Part shown: piece by piece, positions 25,522 to 33,769 of the stretch | Position numbering within the stretch: the stretch's first letter is position 1 | Layout: every line of letters starts with the position of its first letter | Source: Nitrososphaeria archaeon | GTDB taxonomy: Archaea > Thermoproteota > Nitrososphaeria > JACIWG01 | DNA length: 37,339 nucleotides | Assembly: GCA_026413865.1 (NCBI GenBank) | Contig: JAOAKB010000012.1 | Span: 1-37,339, forward strand | Direction: 5' to 3' | The notes under the pieces: model-generated | What the model was told of the DNA's origin: nothing | What the model saw: only the letters and a program-made list of their open reading frames with translations | Database searches by the model: none | Program-made: the position numbers and the translations under genes

Positions 25522-26892
25522 TTATTCCACCCTCGGAATAAGGGAAACATACTGTGATATAAGTTCTTCTGATGGTTCATAGTCTTTTAGGTTATTATAA
25601 ATCAAGTCTTCATACGCTTTCAAATCAAGGAGGCCATGCCCACTAAAATTAAATAATATTATTTTTTTCTCATTCTTCTTTTTTGCATCAAGCGCTAAGT
25701 CTATTACAGCCTTTATTGCATGCGAAGTTTCAGGTGCAGGAATAACCCCCTCTAATCTAGCAAAAAGTGCACCAGCTTGCATCACTTCAGTCTGATGATA
25801 TGCTCTATTTTCAATAAACCCGTTTTTTATGAGTAGACATAGTGATGGTGCCTTACCATGATATCTTAAACCTGCTGCATGAATAGGCGATATCGGAAAT
25901 TTACTTCCAACTGTGTACATTTTAAGCATAGGCGTCAAACCACCTGAATCACCAAAATCATATGTATATTTTCCTCTTGTAGTAGATGGAACAGCCTTAG
26001 GTTCTACAGCTATAAACTTTGTTTCGCTAGCACGCTTTAATTTATCTCTTAAAAATGGATAAGCTATACCCGAAAAATTGCTTCCACCACCAATACATCC
26101 TACAACATAATCAGGTGTTCTGTCTATGAGTTCCATCTGTTTTTTAGCTTCTAAACCTATTATTGTCTGATGGAGAAGCACATGATTTAGTACACTCCCA
26201 AGAGAATATTTTGCATCATCTTGCCCAAGTGCTACCTCAAGGGCTTCACTTATTGCAATGCCAAGACTTCCTGGATGTGATGGATCAGATGAAAGATAAC
26301 TTCTTCCAACGTTTGTTTTATCACTTGGGGAAGGATAGACTTTGGCACCAAAAAGCTCCATTATAACACGTCTATATGGTTTCTGTAGATATGAACTTCT
26401 TGTCATAAAAACAATCGTTTCAAGTGAGAAAAATGCTGAGGCTAGAGAAAGTGCTGAACCCCATTGTCCTGCACCAGTTTCTGTTGTAACCTTCTTAACA
26501 CCTTCTTTACAAAGATAATATGCTTGCGCTACAGCAGTATTTGTTTTATGACTTCCAGTTGGGCTAAGATCTTCACGTTTAAAATATATTTCTGCTGGTG
26601 TATCTAAGTATCTTTCTAGTCTTTTTGCTCTAAAAATCGGTGTAGGCCTTCCAAGAACATGGTATATTTCTTGAATTTCTTCTGGAATTTGTATATAATT
26701 TTCCATAGAAACCTCTTGTCTAATGCATTCTTTTGCAAATATTCTTTCTAAAACAGCTGGATTAACCGGATTTCCAGTTGATGGGTCAACTGGTGGAGGA
26801 AGAGGTTCAGGCAAATCTGGAATTATATTATACCAATATTTTGGCATCTCCTCTATGGGCAATATTATTTTATTATTCGAAATTTTATCCAT
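25522..26892 (-). CDS. trpB2: Tryptophan synthase beta chain, TrpB2 type
   Basis: The 456-residue PLP enzyme joins indole with a serine-type donor to make tryptophan. It is TrpB2 rather than TrpB1: long N-terminal part with [16 protein letters not shown], and blocks such as [15 protein letters not shown] and [13 protein letters not shown]. The PLP lysine is Lys116 in [10 protein letters not shown] (TrpB2 usually has HKPN here), and GCIGGGSNF holds the phosphate. Sulfolobus TrpB2 has been reported to prefer O-phosphoserine over serine, which fits the serK-like gene 5 bp downstream. No trpA is in the window. The ORF track starts at 26916; ATG 26892 lies about 28 nt below a TATA box, so I use it. 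Confidence 0.9.
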   Translation of the reverse strand: MDKISNNKIILPIEEMPKYWYNIIPDLPEPLPPPVDPSTGNPVNPAVLERIFAKECIRQEVSMENYIQIPEEIQEIYHVLGRPTPIFRAKRLERYLDTPAEIYFKREDLSPTGSHKTNTAVAQAYYLCKEGVKKVTTETGAGQWGSALSLASAFFSLETIVFMTRSSYLQKPYRRVIMELFGAKVYPSPSDKTNVGRSYLSSDPSHPGSLGIAISEALEVALGQDDAKYSLGSVLNHVLLHQTIIGLEAKKQMELIDRTPDYVVGCIGGGSNFSGIAYPFLRDKLKRASETKFIAVEPKAVPSTTRGKYTYDFGDSGGLTPMLKMYTVGSKFPISPIHAAGLRYHGKAPSLCLLIKNGFIENRAYHQTEVMQAGALFARLEGVIPAPETSHAIKAVIDLALDAKKKNEKKIILFNFSGHGLLDLKAYEDLIYNNLKDYEPSEELISQYVSLIPRVE

Positions 26893-26912
26893 AGGTAAAC
26901 GTATTAAAATGC

Positions 26913-26925
26913 ACATATAAATTCA
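26913..26925 (-). promoter_or_regulatory. TATA box of the trpB2-serK operon
   Basis: Minus-strand GAATTTATATGTG is centred about 27 nt above the ATG at 26892. The inverted repeat at 26929-26946 lies directly upstream, where a repressor would block TBP/TFB or polymerase. Confidence 0.6.
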
Positions 26926-26928
26926 TTT

Positions 26929-26946
26929 ATGTACTTTTTAGTACAT
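26929..26946. promoter_or_regulatory. TRP-box-like inverted repeat 1 (trpB2 side)
   Basis: ATGTAC, six bases, GTACAT: a perfect 6-6-6 dyad holding TGTAC and GTACA. TrpY of Methanothermobacter binds TGTACA boxes in trp promoters. It abuts the trpB2 TATA box. Confidence 0.6.
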
Positions 26947-26954
26947 TTTTAGAA

Positions 26955-26992
26955 ATGTATAAGTATAACTATACATGAACATACTTGAACAT
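26955..26992. promoter_or_regulatory. TRP-box-like inverted repeat 2 and TGAACAT direct repeat (regulator side)
   Basis: ATGTATA, eight bases, TATACAT (26955-26976) is a perfect 7-8-7 dyad and overlaps the probable TATA box of the regulator at 26991. It is followed by TGAACAT twice, at 26976-26982 and 26986-26992, ten bases apart (one helical turn), running into the start codon. This would suit autorepression. Confidence 0.5.
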
Positions 26993-27518
26993 GATAACAT
27001 GGCCCTTTAAAGGACTGGGAACAATTCTTGAAGAAGCTTCTAAAAGAAAAAAGGCTAGAGCGCTTCTTTTGAAAAAGATGCTTGAAACTGGATTAAGAGT
27101 GGATAAAAATGGAAGATTCTATTTTGATGACATTGAAGTCAGCGATACTGCTATAGCAAAATCTTTAGGAATAGATAGAAGAGTTGTTAAACAGACTGCA
27201 AACTATATACTTTCTGACCCAAACCTAGAGTACATTTTTACTCGTTTAAAGCCTGTTGCATTTTTTAAAGATGTCGCACACTATCTTGGTTTTACAGTGA
27301 TTGTGATAACGTCTTATCCAGAAAAGCCTGGAATAATTTCAGAAGTAACATCCATTATAGCTAAACATAAGCTTGTCATAAGAGAAGTTTTTGCAGAAGA
27401 CCCTGAACTTTTTGATGAACCAAAATTGACACTCATAATTGAAGGTGAAGTTCCATCAGAGGTTATTAGTGAGTTGCAGAGTATTAAAGTGGTTAAGAGT
27501 TTAACAATAATAAAGTAG
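26991..27518 (+). CDS. HTH-ACT amino-acid regulator, TrpY-like
   Basis: The 175-residue protein has an N-terminal DNA-binding part (VSDTAIAKSLGIDRRVVKQT as helix-turn-helix, about residues 50-70) and a C-terminal ACT domain (FTVIVITSYPEKPGIISEV), which in this family senses an amino acid. It belongs to the predicted archaeal regulators of amino-acid metabolism that include TrpY, the tryptophan-dependent repressor of Methanothermobacter trp genes and trpB2. It is divergent from trpB2-serK, and dyads of TGTAC type lie between, so it probably represses both sides when tryptophan is high. I use ATG 26991 rather than TTG 26985 because of the promoter distance. Confidence 0.85.
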   Translation: MITWPFKGLGTILEEASKRKKARALLLKKMLETGLRVDKNGRFYFDDIEVSDTAIAKSLGIDRRVVKQTANYILSDPNLEYIFTRLKPVAFFKDVAHYLGFTVIVITSYPEKPGIISEVTSIIAKHKLVIREVFAEDPELFDEPKLTLIIEGEVPSEVISELQSIKVVKSLTIIK

Positions 27519-27538
27519 AAGATTTGAACCTATTTTAT

Positions 27539-27735
27539 TTAGCCAAATTGTATTAGTTTCTCGAAATATATATCATTTGATATTAGATCAAATTTTTTGA
27601 AATTGTAGTTGCTGCTATTAGTAAATCAGCATTAGAAACTATTTCATATTTCTTTTTGGGTTCTTGGTAAATTATAGTTTAATAAGAAACTCACCACTTC
27701 TCTGCATATTTAACATTCTCTAAAAAATTTTTTTA
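27539..27735 (-). pseudogene. Decayed PIN-domain (VapC-like) toxin gene, 3' part
   Basis: The gap between the regulator and the membrane protein holds minus-strand pieces that together read as the C-terminal half of a PIN nuclease, split over three frames: KNFLENVKYAEKW (27694-27732), GEFLIKL, then KKKYEIVSNADLLIAATTIS and, in a shifted frame, KKFDLISNDIYFEKLIQFG ending at the TAA at 27539. ADLLIAAT is the PIN motif with its metal-binding Asp. At least two frameshifts and two stops make it non-functional. No N-terminal half or antitoxin partner was seen next to it. The family call rests on these short motifs. Confidence 0.55.
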
Positions 27736-27808
27736 ACCTCCACTTGAGCGGAGATATTTGCACATAATTTTCTATTATATCATTATATATGAACTTATAA
27801 AAAATAAT

Positions 27809-28207
27809 CTAAGAATATGCGAATGCTGAGATGTATCTGTGGACTATTGAAAACATTATCCCAAAAATAAATCCTGAAAAAGCATATACCATAATATGGG
27901 TTAATGTGATACTAGTATATGGATACAAAAGTAAAAGTGATATTATATTATTGTGGATATACTTTATTGGCACTAATGAAATCAGCCAGAAAAAACCTGA
28001 ATATAATGCAAATTTTTTAAAAACAATAAACTTTTTCTTAAACAATTTAAGGGAAAAATCGTAAATTATACCCACAATAAAAAAAATAAAACACATTATT
28101 ACGAAAACGGCTATTGAATTTAGGAGGTTTGATTTAACAAAAAATGTAGGAGTTAGAAGTGGAAATGAAAGGATTATAGCCACAATTGGTCCGATATAGT
28201 ATTTCAA
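27809..28207 (-). CDS. Small integral membrane protein, unknown
   Basis: The 132-residue product is almost wholly hydrophobic with four likely membrane segments (about 5-25, 30-50, 65-83, 105-125) and a basic loop (KLFKKKFIVFKK). I do not recognise it. The plus-strand ORF at 27831-28064 covers the same DNA but gives a composition typical of an antisense shadow, so I choose the minus strand. Poor conservation signals and AT-rich codons leave some doubt whether it is expressed. Confidence 0.5.
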   Translation of the reverse strand: MKYYIGPIVAIILSFPLLTPTFFVKSNLLNSIAVFVIMCFIFFIVGIIYDFSLKLFKKKFIVFKKFALYSGFFWLISLVPIKYIHNNIISLLLLYPYTSITLTHIMVYAFSGFIFGIMFSIVHRYISAFAYS

Positions 28208-28251
28208 GTTGTCTCCTAAAAAAGTTTGTCAGATGGGCTTATAAAGTTTGA

Positions 28252-28770
28252 CTACTGCTTAAGGGCTTTTATTATTTCTTGGCAAAAATATGGTAGATCA
28301 GCAGGTATCCTTGAGGTTACAATGTTTTCGTACCTAACAACAGGTTTGTCCACGTAATTTGCGCCAGCATTTATCACATCATCCTTTATTGCTGAAACGC
28401 AGGTCACAGTTTTTCCTTTTAATATATTAGCTGAAATAAGCACATGTGGACCATGACATATTGCTGCCACAACCTTCTTTAATTCAAACATTTTTCTCAC
28501 AAAGTTTAGTACTTCAGGATATCTTCTTAATCTATCTGGAGCCCAGCCTCCTGGAACTATTACACAGTCAAAATTTTCAGGTTTTGCTTCAGCAAAAGTC
28601 AAATCGGGTAGTATTGAGAGACCATGCTTTCCCACTACAGTCTGCTTTTCCATTGCAATAACCTTGACTTCAGCCCCTTCTTCAATCAGCCTTAGATATG
28701 GATAGTGCAGTTCAAGATCTTCATAATCTGGGCCTGCGAGAATTGCAACTTTTTTACCCTTTAAACTCAT
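28252..28770 (-). CDS. DJ-1/PfpI-family protein
   Basis: The 172-residue protein has the DJ-1/PfpI flavodoxin-like fold: a nucleophilic Cys105 at the elbow in AAICHGPHV followed by His106, the conserved Glu in DYEDLEL (about residue 17-18) and VIVPGGWAPDRLR. In Pyrococcus PfpI this set gives an intracellular protease; other members are glyoxalases/deglycases. The full PfpI length and motifs support a PfpI-like oligomer. ATG 28770; it stands alone, divergent to the UROD-like gene. Confidence 0.92.
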   Translation of the reverse strand: MSLKGKKVAILAGPDYEDLELHYPYLRLIEEGAEVKVIAMEKQTVVGKHGLSILPDLTFAEAKPENFDCVIVPGGWAPDRLRRYPEVLNFVRKMFELKKVVAAICHGPHVLISANILKGKTVTCVSAIKDDVINAGANYVDKPVVRYENIVTSRIPADLPYFCQEIIKALKQ

Positions 28771-28849
28771 CTTTTATCACATGCCAAAAATTTTTTAGAC
28801 CTTATATAAATTTTACTTATTTCGAACCCTTTTTCACAAATATGGAATT

Positions 28850-28859
28850 GCTTAAATAG
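28850..28859 (+). promoter_or_regulatory. TATA box of the UROD-like gene
   Basis: GCTTAAATAG is centred about 27 nt upstream of the ATG pair at 28882/28885, as expected for a leaderless mRNA. Confidence 0.5.
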
Positions 28860-28881
28860 TACAAATTTAACATATTTTCAT

Positions 28882-30054
28882 ATGATGACACCAAGAGAGA
28901 GGATAAAGGCGGTAATGGATTTTAAGAAAACTGACATATTACCATGGTGTGAAAGATTTTATGATGAAACTCTAGTTAAATGGTTAAATGAAGGGCTTCC
29001 AGCAGATAAAGTATTGGTTATAGATTGGGAGGTTAGAGTCGGAGGCGTTTCACTCTTAAACTGGCCAATTATCAAAGGCTTCAATCCATACAAATATTTT
29101 GGATGCTATAATTTTTTGAGTCTCACAGTCCCATTAGACCTTGGTCCTCTTCCAAGATATAGGCAAAGAGTTTTAAGAGAAAATGAAAGGTATGTTGATG
29201 TATTAACACAGACTGGTGCAATTGCAAGAAGATTCAAGGAGGCAGAGCATATTTGGTACAGTATGCCTATGTTTCTAGAGTTTCCTGTAAAAGATAGGAA
29301 AAGTTGGGAAGAATATAAAACGCGTTTGAACCCCAAAGACCCTTGTAGACAGCCAAAGGACTGGAATAAGGAAGCATATATTAGAGTTTTTGAAGAACAT
29401 CAGGATGGCCCCACAGCAATATGCTTAAATGGTTTCTATGGTTTTGGAGCTGAACTAATGGGTATCCCAACATTTTTAACCACATTTTACAAAGATCCGG
29501 AACTTATAAAAGATATGCTAGAACATTGGGAATATTTTACTATCGAGACAATCAGAAATTCTGTTGAAACTTTAAAAGATAAAATTGATTTAGTTTTTTG
29601 GTGGGAAGATTTAGCTGAAAAGAATGGCCCATGTATTTCTCCAAAACTTTATAGAGAGTTCTTACTTCCACACTACAAAAACGTTATAGGTTTCTTGAAT
29701 AAGAATAAAATCCATAGAATTTTGATGGATAGTGATGGTAACCTTTACCCTATTTTAGACCTTATTATTGAAGCGGGAATAACTGGTTTATGGCCTCTTG
29801 AGGTAAATGCTGGAATGGATGCAATAACTGTGAAAAAGAAGTATGGCAATAAACTTTTCCTGATGGGGAATTTGGATAAGAGAGAAATTTCTTTAGGAGG
29901 AGAAAGGATGCGGAAAGAGATTGATGCTAAAGTGCCAATATTAAAAGAGATGGGAGGATACATTCCAGGATCAGATCATTTGATTCATGTTGAATTTTCT
30001 TACAAAAGGTTCATGGAATACGCTAGTTACATAAAACAGATTTTATTGTCTTAG
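28882..30054 (+). CDS. Uroporphyrinogen decarboxylase-family protein, probable methyltransferase
   Basis: The 390-residue protein has the UROD/MtaA-type barrel: MMTPRERIKAVMDFKKTD at the start, DLVFWWEDLAEKNGPCISPKL in the middle, and LMGNLDKREIS and IPGSDHLIHVEFSY near the end. It is longer than haem-pathway HemE, and the haem genes are absent here. Proteins of this shape move methyl groups between corrinoid proteins and carriers, or demethylate methoxy compounds, but the zinc-binding HxC pattern of MtaA is not evident. The reaction therefore stays open. ATG 28882 is used; ATG 28885 is next to it. Confidence 0.85.
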   Translation: MMTPRERIKAVMDFKKTDILPWCERFYDETLVKWLNEGLPADKVLVIDWEVRVGGVSLLNWPIIKGFNPYKYFGCYNFLSLTVPLDLGPLPRYRQRVLRENERYVDVLTQTGAIARRFKEAEHIWYSMPMFLEFPVKDRKSWEEYKTRLNPKDPCRQPKDWNKEAYIRVFEEHQDGPTAICLNGFYGFGAELMGIPTFLTTFYKDPELIKDMLEHWEYFTIETIRNSVETLKDKIDLVFWWEDLAEKNGPCISPKLYREFLLPHYKNVIGFLNKNKIHRILMDSDGNLYPILDLIIEAGITGLWPLEVNAGMDAITVKKKYGNKLFLMGNLDKREISLGGERMRKEIDAKVPILKEMGGYIPGSDHLIHVEFSYKRFMEYASYIKQILLS

Positions 30055-30061
30055 AATTGAT

Positions 30062-30601
30062 TTACTTAATGATGGTAGATATTTGGTCTACTGGAAGTTT
30101 TGGCGGAGCATCTGGAATTTCTTTAGGATAGCCCACAGGGATTATTGATATAGGTTCACTTCCTTTTGGAAGATTTAAAACCTTTGATAATTCCTCAGGT
30201 CTGAATCCTGAGACCCAACATGCACCAAGACCCATATTAACTGCAGATAAGAGAAGATTTTCTATTGCTGCACCAAGGCCAAGCAAGCCTGGAACACGAC
30301 CCTCATCACCATATCTTGCAGAAACCGGACGAGGGAGGTAACAAACAACTATCACCGCTGACGCAGACTTTATCCATGCTTGTGGAGATGAAGTTTTCAC
30401 GTTCCCCGAATATGTGGTTGAAACTATTTTTTCAATCAACTCTTTATTCTTAACTATAATGAACTCCCAAGGTTGAAGATTTCCAGGCGAAGGCGCAAGA
30501 GATGCATGTTCTACCAATTTTAATAAGATATCATCTGGAACCACCCTTTCTTCAAACAAACGAACACTACGCCTATTTTTGACAACCACCTCAAATTCCA
30601 T
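30062..30601 (-). CDS. Nitroreductase-family flavoprotein
   Basis: A 179-residue FMN-dependent oxidoreductase. NRRSVRLFEE at the N-terminus binds FMN phosphate, SLAPSPGNLQPWEFI is the family's second block, and GAAIENLLLSAVNMGLGACWVSGF is the C-terminal flavin-binding part. Natural substrates of small archaeal members are mostly unknown; quinones, nitro compounds and flavin reductase roles are all possible. ATG 30601 faces the 360-bp gap before speH; the 3' end lies 7 bp from the convergent UROD-like gene. Confidence 0.9.
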   Translation of the reverse strand: MEFEVVVKNRRSVRLFEERVVPDDILLKLVEHASLAPSPGNLQPWEFIIVKNKELIEKIVSTTYSGNVKTSSPQAWIKSASAVIVVCYLPRPVSARYGDEGRVPGLLGLGAAIENLLLSAVNMGLGACWVSGFRPEELSKVLNLPKGSEPISIIPVGYPKEIPDAPPKLPVDQISTIIK

Positions 30602-30962
30602 TTTAATCTTTGATAATCCTCAATTTACTTTATTTAAATTTTATTCTTAATATTATTCTGGGCTAAATAATTTTAGTCAAAAATTTTCATGCCAAATCAA
30701 TTATACCAATTTACCACTCTTTTTAGATATTTACTCCAAAAATTGCTTAAAAAACATTTTAATGCCTATAATTGAGATTATTTCAATAAAATATCTTATT
30801 ATAAGGATAATAATATTATTTAATTAGAATTAATTGATTAATAAATTATCCATTGAGAAAAAATGGTATAAAGATTATTATAATCGGTTTTTGAAGTATA
30901 AAATTAAAATTTGACAAAAAAATTTAAATTAAATAAAATATAAGGTCTATTGGGTGAACTTT
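30602..30962. other. 361-bp AT-rich gap without a gene
   Basis: No ORF or decayed ORF with recognisable content was seen on either strand. It holds the minus-strand promoter of the nitroreductase and the plus-strand promoter of speH (A/T-rich box near 30925-30940). The rest is long A/T runs with poorly defined hairpins. Confidence 0.5.
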
Positions 30963-31331
30963 ATGACAGAAGGACTAGGTTACCACATAATAGCAGACTT
31001 TTACGGCTGTGAACAAAGTTTATTGGATAATGTTAAACTAATTAGAAAAGTTTTGAGAGAAGCAGCCCTAAATGCTAATATGAAGGCTATAGGTGAAATT
31101 TTTAAGAAATTTACACCCTATGGAGTTACAGGTATTATAGGTCTTGAAGAATCGCATATATCAATTCATACTTGGCCAGAATATGGTTTCGCTAGTGTAG
31201 ACATCTTTACTTGTGGGGAAAAGTCAAAGCCGCATGTTGCCCTAGAGTTGATTAAACTTGTTCTGAAACCAGCAAAAATAAGAGTTAGAGAAATTGAGAG
31301 GGGTGTTTTAACAAAAGTTATCAAGCTTTAA
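30963..31331 (+). CDS. speH: SpeH-type pyruvoyl decarboxylase (AdoMet or arginine decarboxylase)
   Basis: The 122-residue proenzyme has the class 1B AdoMetDC pattern. It cuts itself between Glu63 and Ser64 in LEESHISIHTWPE, turning Ser64 into the pyruvoyl cofactor; His69 and Cys84 (DIFTCG) match the known catalytic pair. It supplies decarboxylated AdoMet for spermidine, but in Crenarchaeota a close paralogue is an arginine decarboxylase, so both stay possible. The track uses GTG 30954. I use ATG 30963 because GGTGA lies 5-6 bp upstream as a ribosome-binding site. Confidence 0.9.
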   Translation: MTEGLGYHIIADFYGCEQSLLDNVKLIRKVLREAALNANMKAIGEIFKKFTPYGVTGIIGLEESHISIHTWPEYGFASVDIFTCGEKSKPHVALELIKLVLKPAKIRVREIERGVLTKVIKL

Positions 31332-31338
31332 ATAATAT

Positions 31339-33213
31339 TTAAGATAATATTTTATAATATTTTAAAGATTCTTGGGAAAGCTCTTCAACATTTCTGACAA
31401 TTTTATAACTTTTTGAAACAAAATCTGGAAGTAGATTAAGATATCTCTTATATCTTTTATCTCCAAGCACGAAAACAGCCTTATCTTCTTTAGACCTTAA
31501 GGCACGGCCTAAAGCTTGTGAAGCTCTCTTTAAAGCCGGAAGAATGTACGCATAATATTTGCCTTCCTTTTCACCATATAGTTTCTGAAAATATTGGATG
31601 TACAGTTTTGTCTTAACTGTTAACCTTTCGAAAGGAACTCCAACAAGGAACACTCCTTCAAGCTCCTTCCCTGGAAAGTCTACACCTTCAGAAAAACGTC
31701 CAAACATTGTAGCACATAAAACCCCTTTTTGCTCTGATTTCGAACACTCTTTAAAGCTATCTAAGATTTCCCTACCTTTTTTACCACTCATCCCTTCTTC
31801 TTCAAGAAAAAATCTTCTTCCATTTTCAACCACAACCTTTTCTAGACCAGAATCTAAAAGATTCTCTAATATTCTATAGCTTGAAGCATATATTGCTATA
31901 TTTTCTTTGATAACCTTAATGAATATATTAATAGAATTTATGAACGATTTTGCCATTTCCTTCTCAAGTTCTTCACCCTTTGTGGTAAGATACGATGTTA
32001 TAATTGTATGCACATTTTTTTCATCAAATATTGATGGAAATGATCGCCCAACATAGTTTCCTAAGCCTATAACTCTAGTGAATTCATCTATAGGATTTAG
32101 AGTTCCTGAACAAAAAATACATCTATACGAAAGATTCCAAATGTTTGAAAGAGTTTCACTTACTCTCATATCAAACATTTCAAGTCTAACCTTACCCTTT
32201 CTATCCTTGCTTAATATGAAAGCAACGCCTTCAACATCAAAATTTTTTATCGAATTCTCGAAAAACAAACTTAAATGATAAAGGCTTGACCTTGGCACCA
32301 AATTTTTTCTAAACCGCTCCATCCTGACAATAAGACCTACTCTATGCAGTCTTTTTATCATGTTAACAAATTCTGCCTGACCAAATTTTTGTACAAAACC
32401 TTTGAAGTCAAACTCCTTTTCTTCCTCTACATCCTCGCATTCAGACTTTAGAAATTTAAGAAAATTTTTTAGGAAATCTACTAGTTCTCCACCTTTCGGG
32501 TAAAAGCTTTTAGCCTCCCTTACCGCCTTCAAGATCCCAGTCTCCGAAATAGAATCAGAATTTAGACTCATGCATGCATTTTGGAGATTATGTGCTTCAT
32601 CAACTACAAGAAAGGCATTTTTTAATTTTAAACCGTAATTTACAACCCATCTTACATTTTCATTAAGTATATAGTTGTAGCTCATTGATATAACGGTCGC
32701 TTCAGGTAAAAGCTTTAACTGAAAATAATACGGACAAATATTTAAACGCTTACATTCTGAAAGAATTTGAGAATATAGCATGGGATCTCTGAATCTGTAA
32801 AACACTCTTTCAGGGAGATTCTGATAATATATGCAATCATTCTTATGCAAATCACAAATATACTTAGCATCTTCATGATCAATTTTTCCCTTAATTTTCA
32901 TATCCTTAATAAGTAAACACATATCGCGTTTCCCACGAAAAGAAAAACCAAAAAATTTAAAGCCACCTTTTTCCACTATACGCTTAAGTTCCTCAATAGG
33001 TCTATCTATTTCGTTACCTGTTCTCACAACCCAAACAATTTTACGTCCTTCATGAAAAGCTTTAGGAAGCAATGCGGCTAGAATAAGTGGAGTTTTACCG
33101 AAGCCAGTAACTGCATTTATGACTAAATTTTTATCATCCACATTATATTTAATAAACTCTAGAAACTCTTTTTGATATTCCCTGAATGAATATGGAAAAA
33201 TTTCTTTATGCAC
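31339..33213 (-). CDS. XPD/Rad3-type Fe-S DNA helicase
   Basis: The 624-residue superfamily 2 helicase has Walker A AVTGFGKTP (34-42), an inserted Fe-S domain with cysteines at 99, 120, 127 and 160 (plus 154), DEAH at 205-208 and motif VI QALGRALRSKEDKAV. XPD unwinds DNA 5' to 3' and works in repair and transcription. The two middle cysteines are seven residues apart rather than three, unlike Sulfolobus XPD, so it may be a divergent paralogue (DinG/XPD-like). Start is GTG 33213; it faces the AbrB gene. Confidence 0.92.
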   Translation of the reverse strand: MHKEIFPYSFREYQKEFLEFIKYNVDDKNLVINAVTGFGKTPLILAALLPKAFHEGRKIVWVVRTGNEIDRPIEELKRIVEKGGFKFFGFSFRGKRDMCLLIKDMKIKGKIDHEDAKYICDLHKNDCIYYQNLPERVFYRFRDPMLYSQILSECKRLNICPYYFQLKLLPEATVISMSYNYILNENVRWVVNYGLKLKNAFLVVDEAHNLQNACMSLNSDSISETGILKAVREAKSFYPKGGELVDFLKNFLKFLKSECEDVEEEKEFDFKGFVQKFGQAEFVNMIKRLHRVGLIVRMERFRKNLVPRSSLYHLSLFFENSIKNFDVEGVAFILSKDRKGKVRLEMFDMRVSETLSNIWNLSYRCIFCSGTLNPIDEFTRVIGLGNYVGRSFPSIFDEKNVHTIITSYLTTKGEELEKEMAKSFINSINIFIKVIKENIAIYASSYRILENLLDSGLEKVVVENGRRFFLEEEGMSGKKGREILDSFKECSKSEQKGVLCATMFGRFSEGVDFPGKELEGVFLVGVPFERLTVKTKLYIQYFQKLYGEKEGKYYAYILPALKRASQALGRALRSKEDKAVFVLGDKRYKRYLNLLPDFVSKSYKIVRNVEELSQESLKYYKILS

Positions 33214-33316
33214 TACAAACTGCTACAGTTTTGAACCAATATAAAAATTTTCCAGCAGACTGATGCCTTAAATAAAGATAAAGAATATAAACACATAAAA
33301 AGATGGTTGGTTGATA

Positions 33317-33577
33317 ATGATAATACATACGAGAATCAAGGACAACAAGATAACTATACCTGATCAGCTTATTGAAAAATATGGTATTACAGAAGACAAA
33401 CTGGTGATTTTAATGGATGTGGGGAACGGTATACTAATAAAACCCACATCTTATAAAGTGCCAAAAGAAGTTATTGTAAAGGAAAAGTCTTCCGTTGAAA
33501 ATGATATAGAAGCTATAATTTCAGAAATAATAAAACAACAGCAAGAAGAAAAAGTTAAAGAAACGATAGTCAAGTAA
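33317..33577 (+). CDS. AbrB/SpoVT-type regulator or antitoxin
   Basis: The 86-residue protein has the AbrB swapped-hairpin DNA-binding domain: IHTRIKDNKITIPDQLIEKYGI then LVILMDVGNGILIKP. The C-terminal tail is a charged helix (DIEAIISEIIKQQQEEK), a length and shape seen in archaeal AbrB-type regulators and VapB-like antitoxins. No toxin follows; tRNA-Cys is next. The track starts at TTG 33311; ATG 33317 gives the usual N-terminus. A decayed relative is at 35497-35771. Confidence 0.85.
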   Translation: MIIHTRIKDNKITIPDQLIEKYGITEDKLVILMDVGNGILIKPTSYKVPKEVIVKEKSSVENDIEAIISEIIKQQQEEKVKETIVK

Positions 33578-33586
33578 TAGGATAGA

Positions 33587-33599
33587 AAAATATTTATTT
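33587..33599 (+). promoter_or_regulatory. TATA box of tRNA-Cys
   Basis: AAAATATTTATTT is centred about 32 nt upstream of the first tRNA base at 33625, a normal archaeal position allowing for a short 5' leader. Confidence 0.45.
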
Positions 33600-33624
33600 C
33601 CAGAAATCAAATCTGATTGTTGAA

Positions 33625-33696
33625 GGTGGGGTGTCGGAGCGGCTACGAGTCCGCCTGCAGAGCGGATATACAGGGGTTCAAATCCCCTCCCCACCT
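33625..33696 (+). tRNA. tRNA-Cys (GCA)
   Basis: A complete cloverleaf can be drawn: acceptor GGTGGGG/CCCCACC, D arm TCG/CGA with GG in the loop, anticodon stem TCCGC/GCGGA around CTGCAGA (anticodon GCA at 33657-33659), variable loop TATAC, T arm AGGGG/CCCCT with TTCAAAT. The discriminator base is T, as expected for cysteine tRNAs. There is no intron and CCA is not encoded. The track ORFs running across it on both strands are spurious. Confidence 0.95.
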
Positions 33697-33769
33697 CATT
33701 AACAAAATTCACAGCAGAAATAATTTTAGAAATATAAAGCCTTTTAAGGTATTAAGGAACACACATGCT

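Noticed and set aside
27831-28064. 77-residue plus-strand ORF
   Set aside because: It overlaps the minus-strand membrane protein, whose regular hydrophobic segments make it the better candidate.
33617-33769. ORF track start of the S26-like gene upstream of ATG 33770
   Set aside because: The first part is the translated tRNA-Cys gene; the genuine start must lie after 33696.
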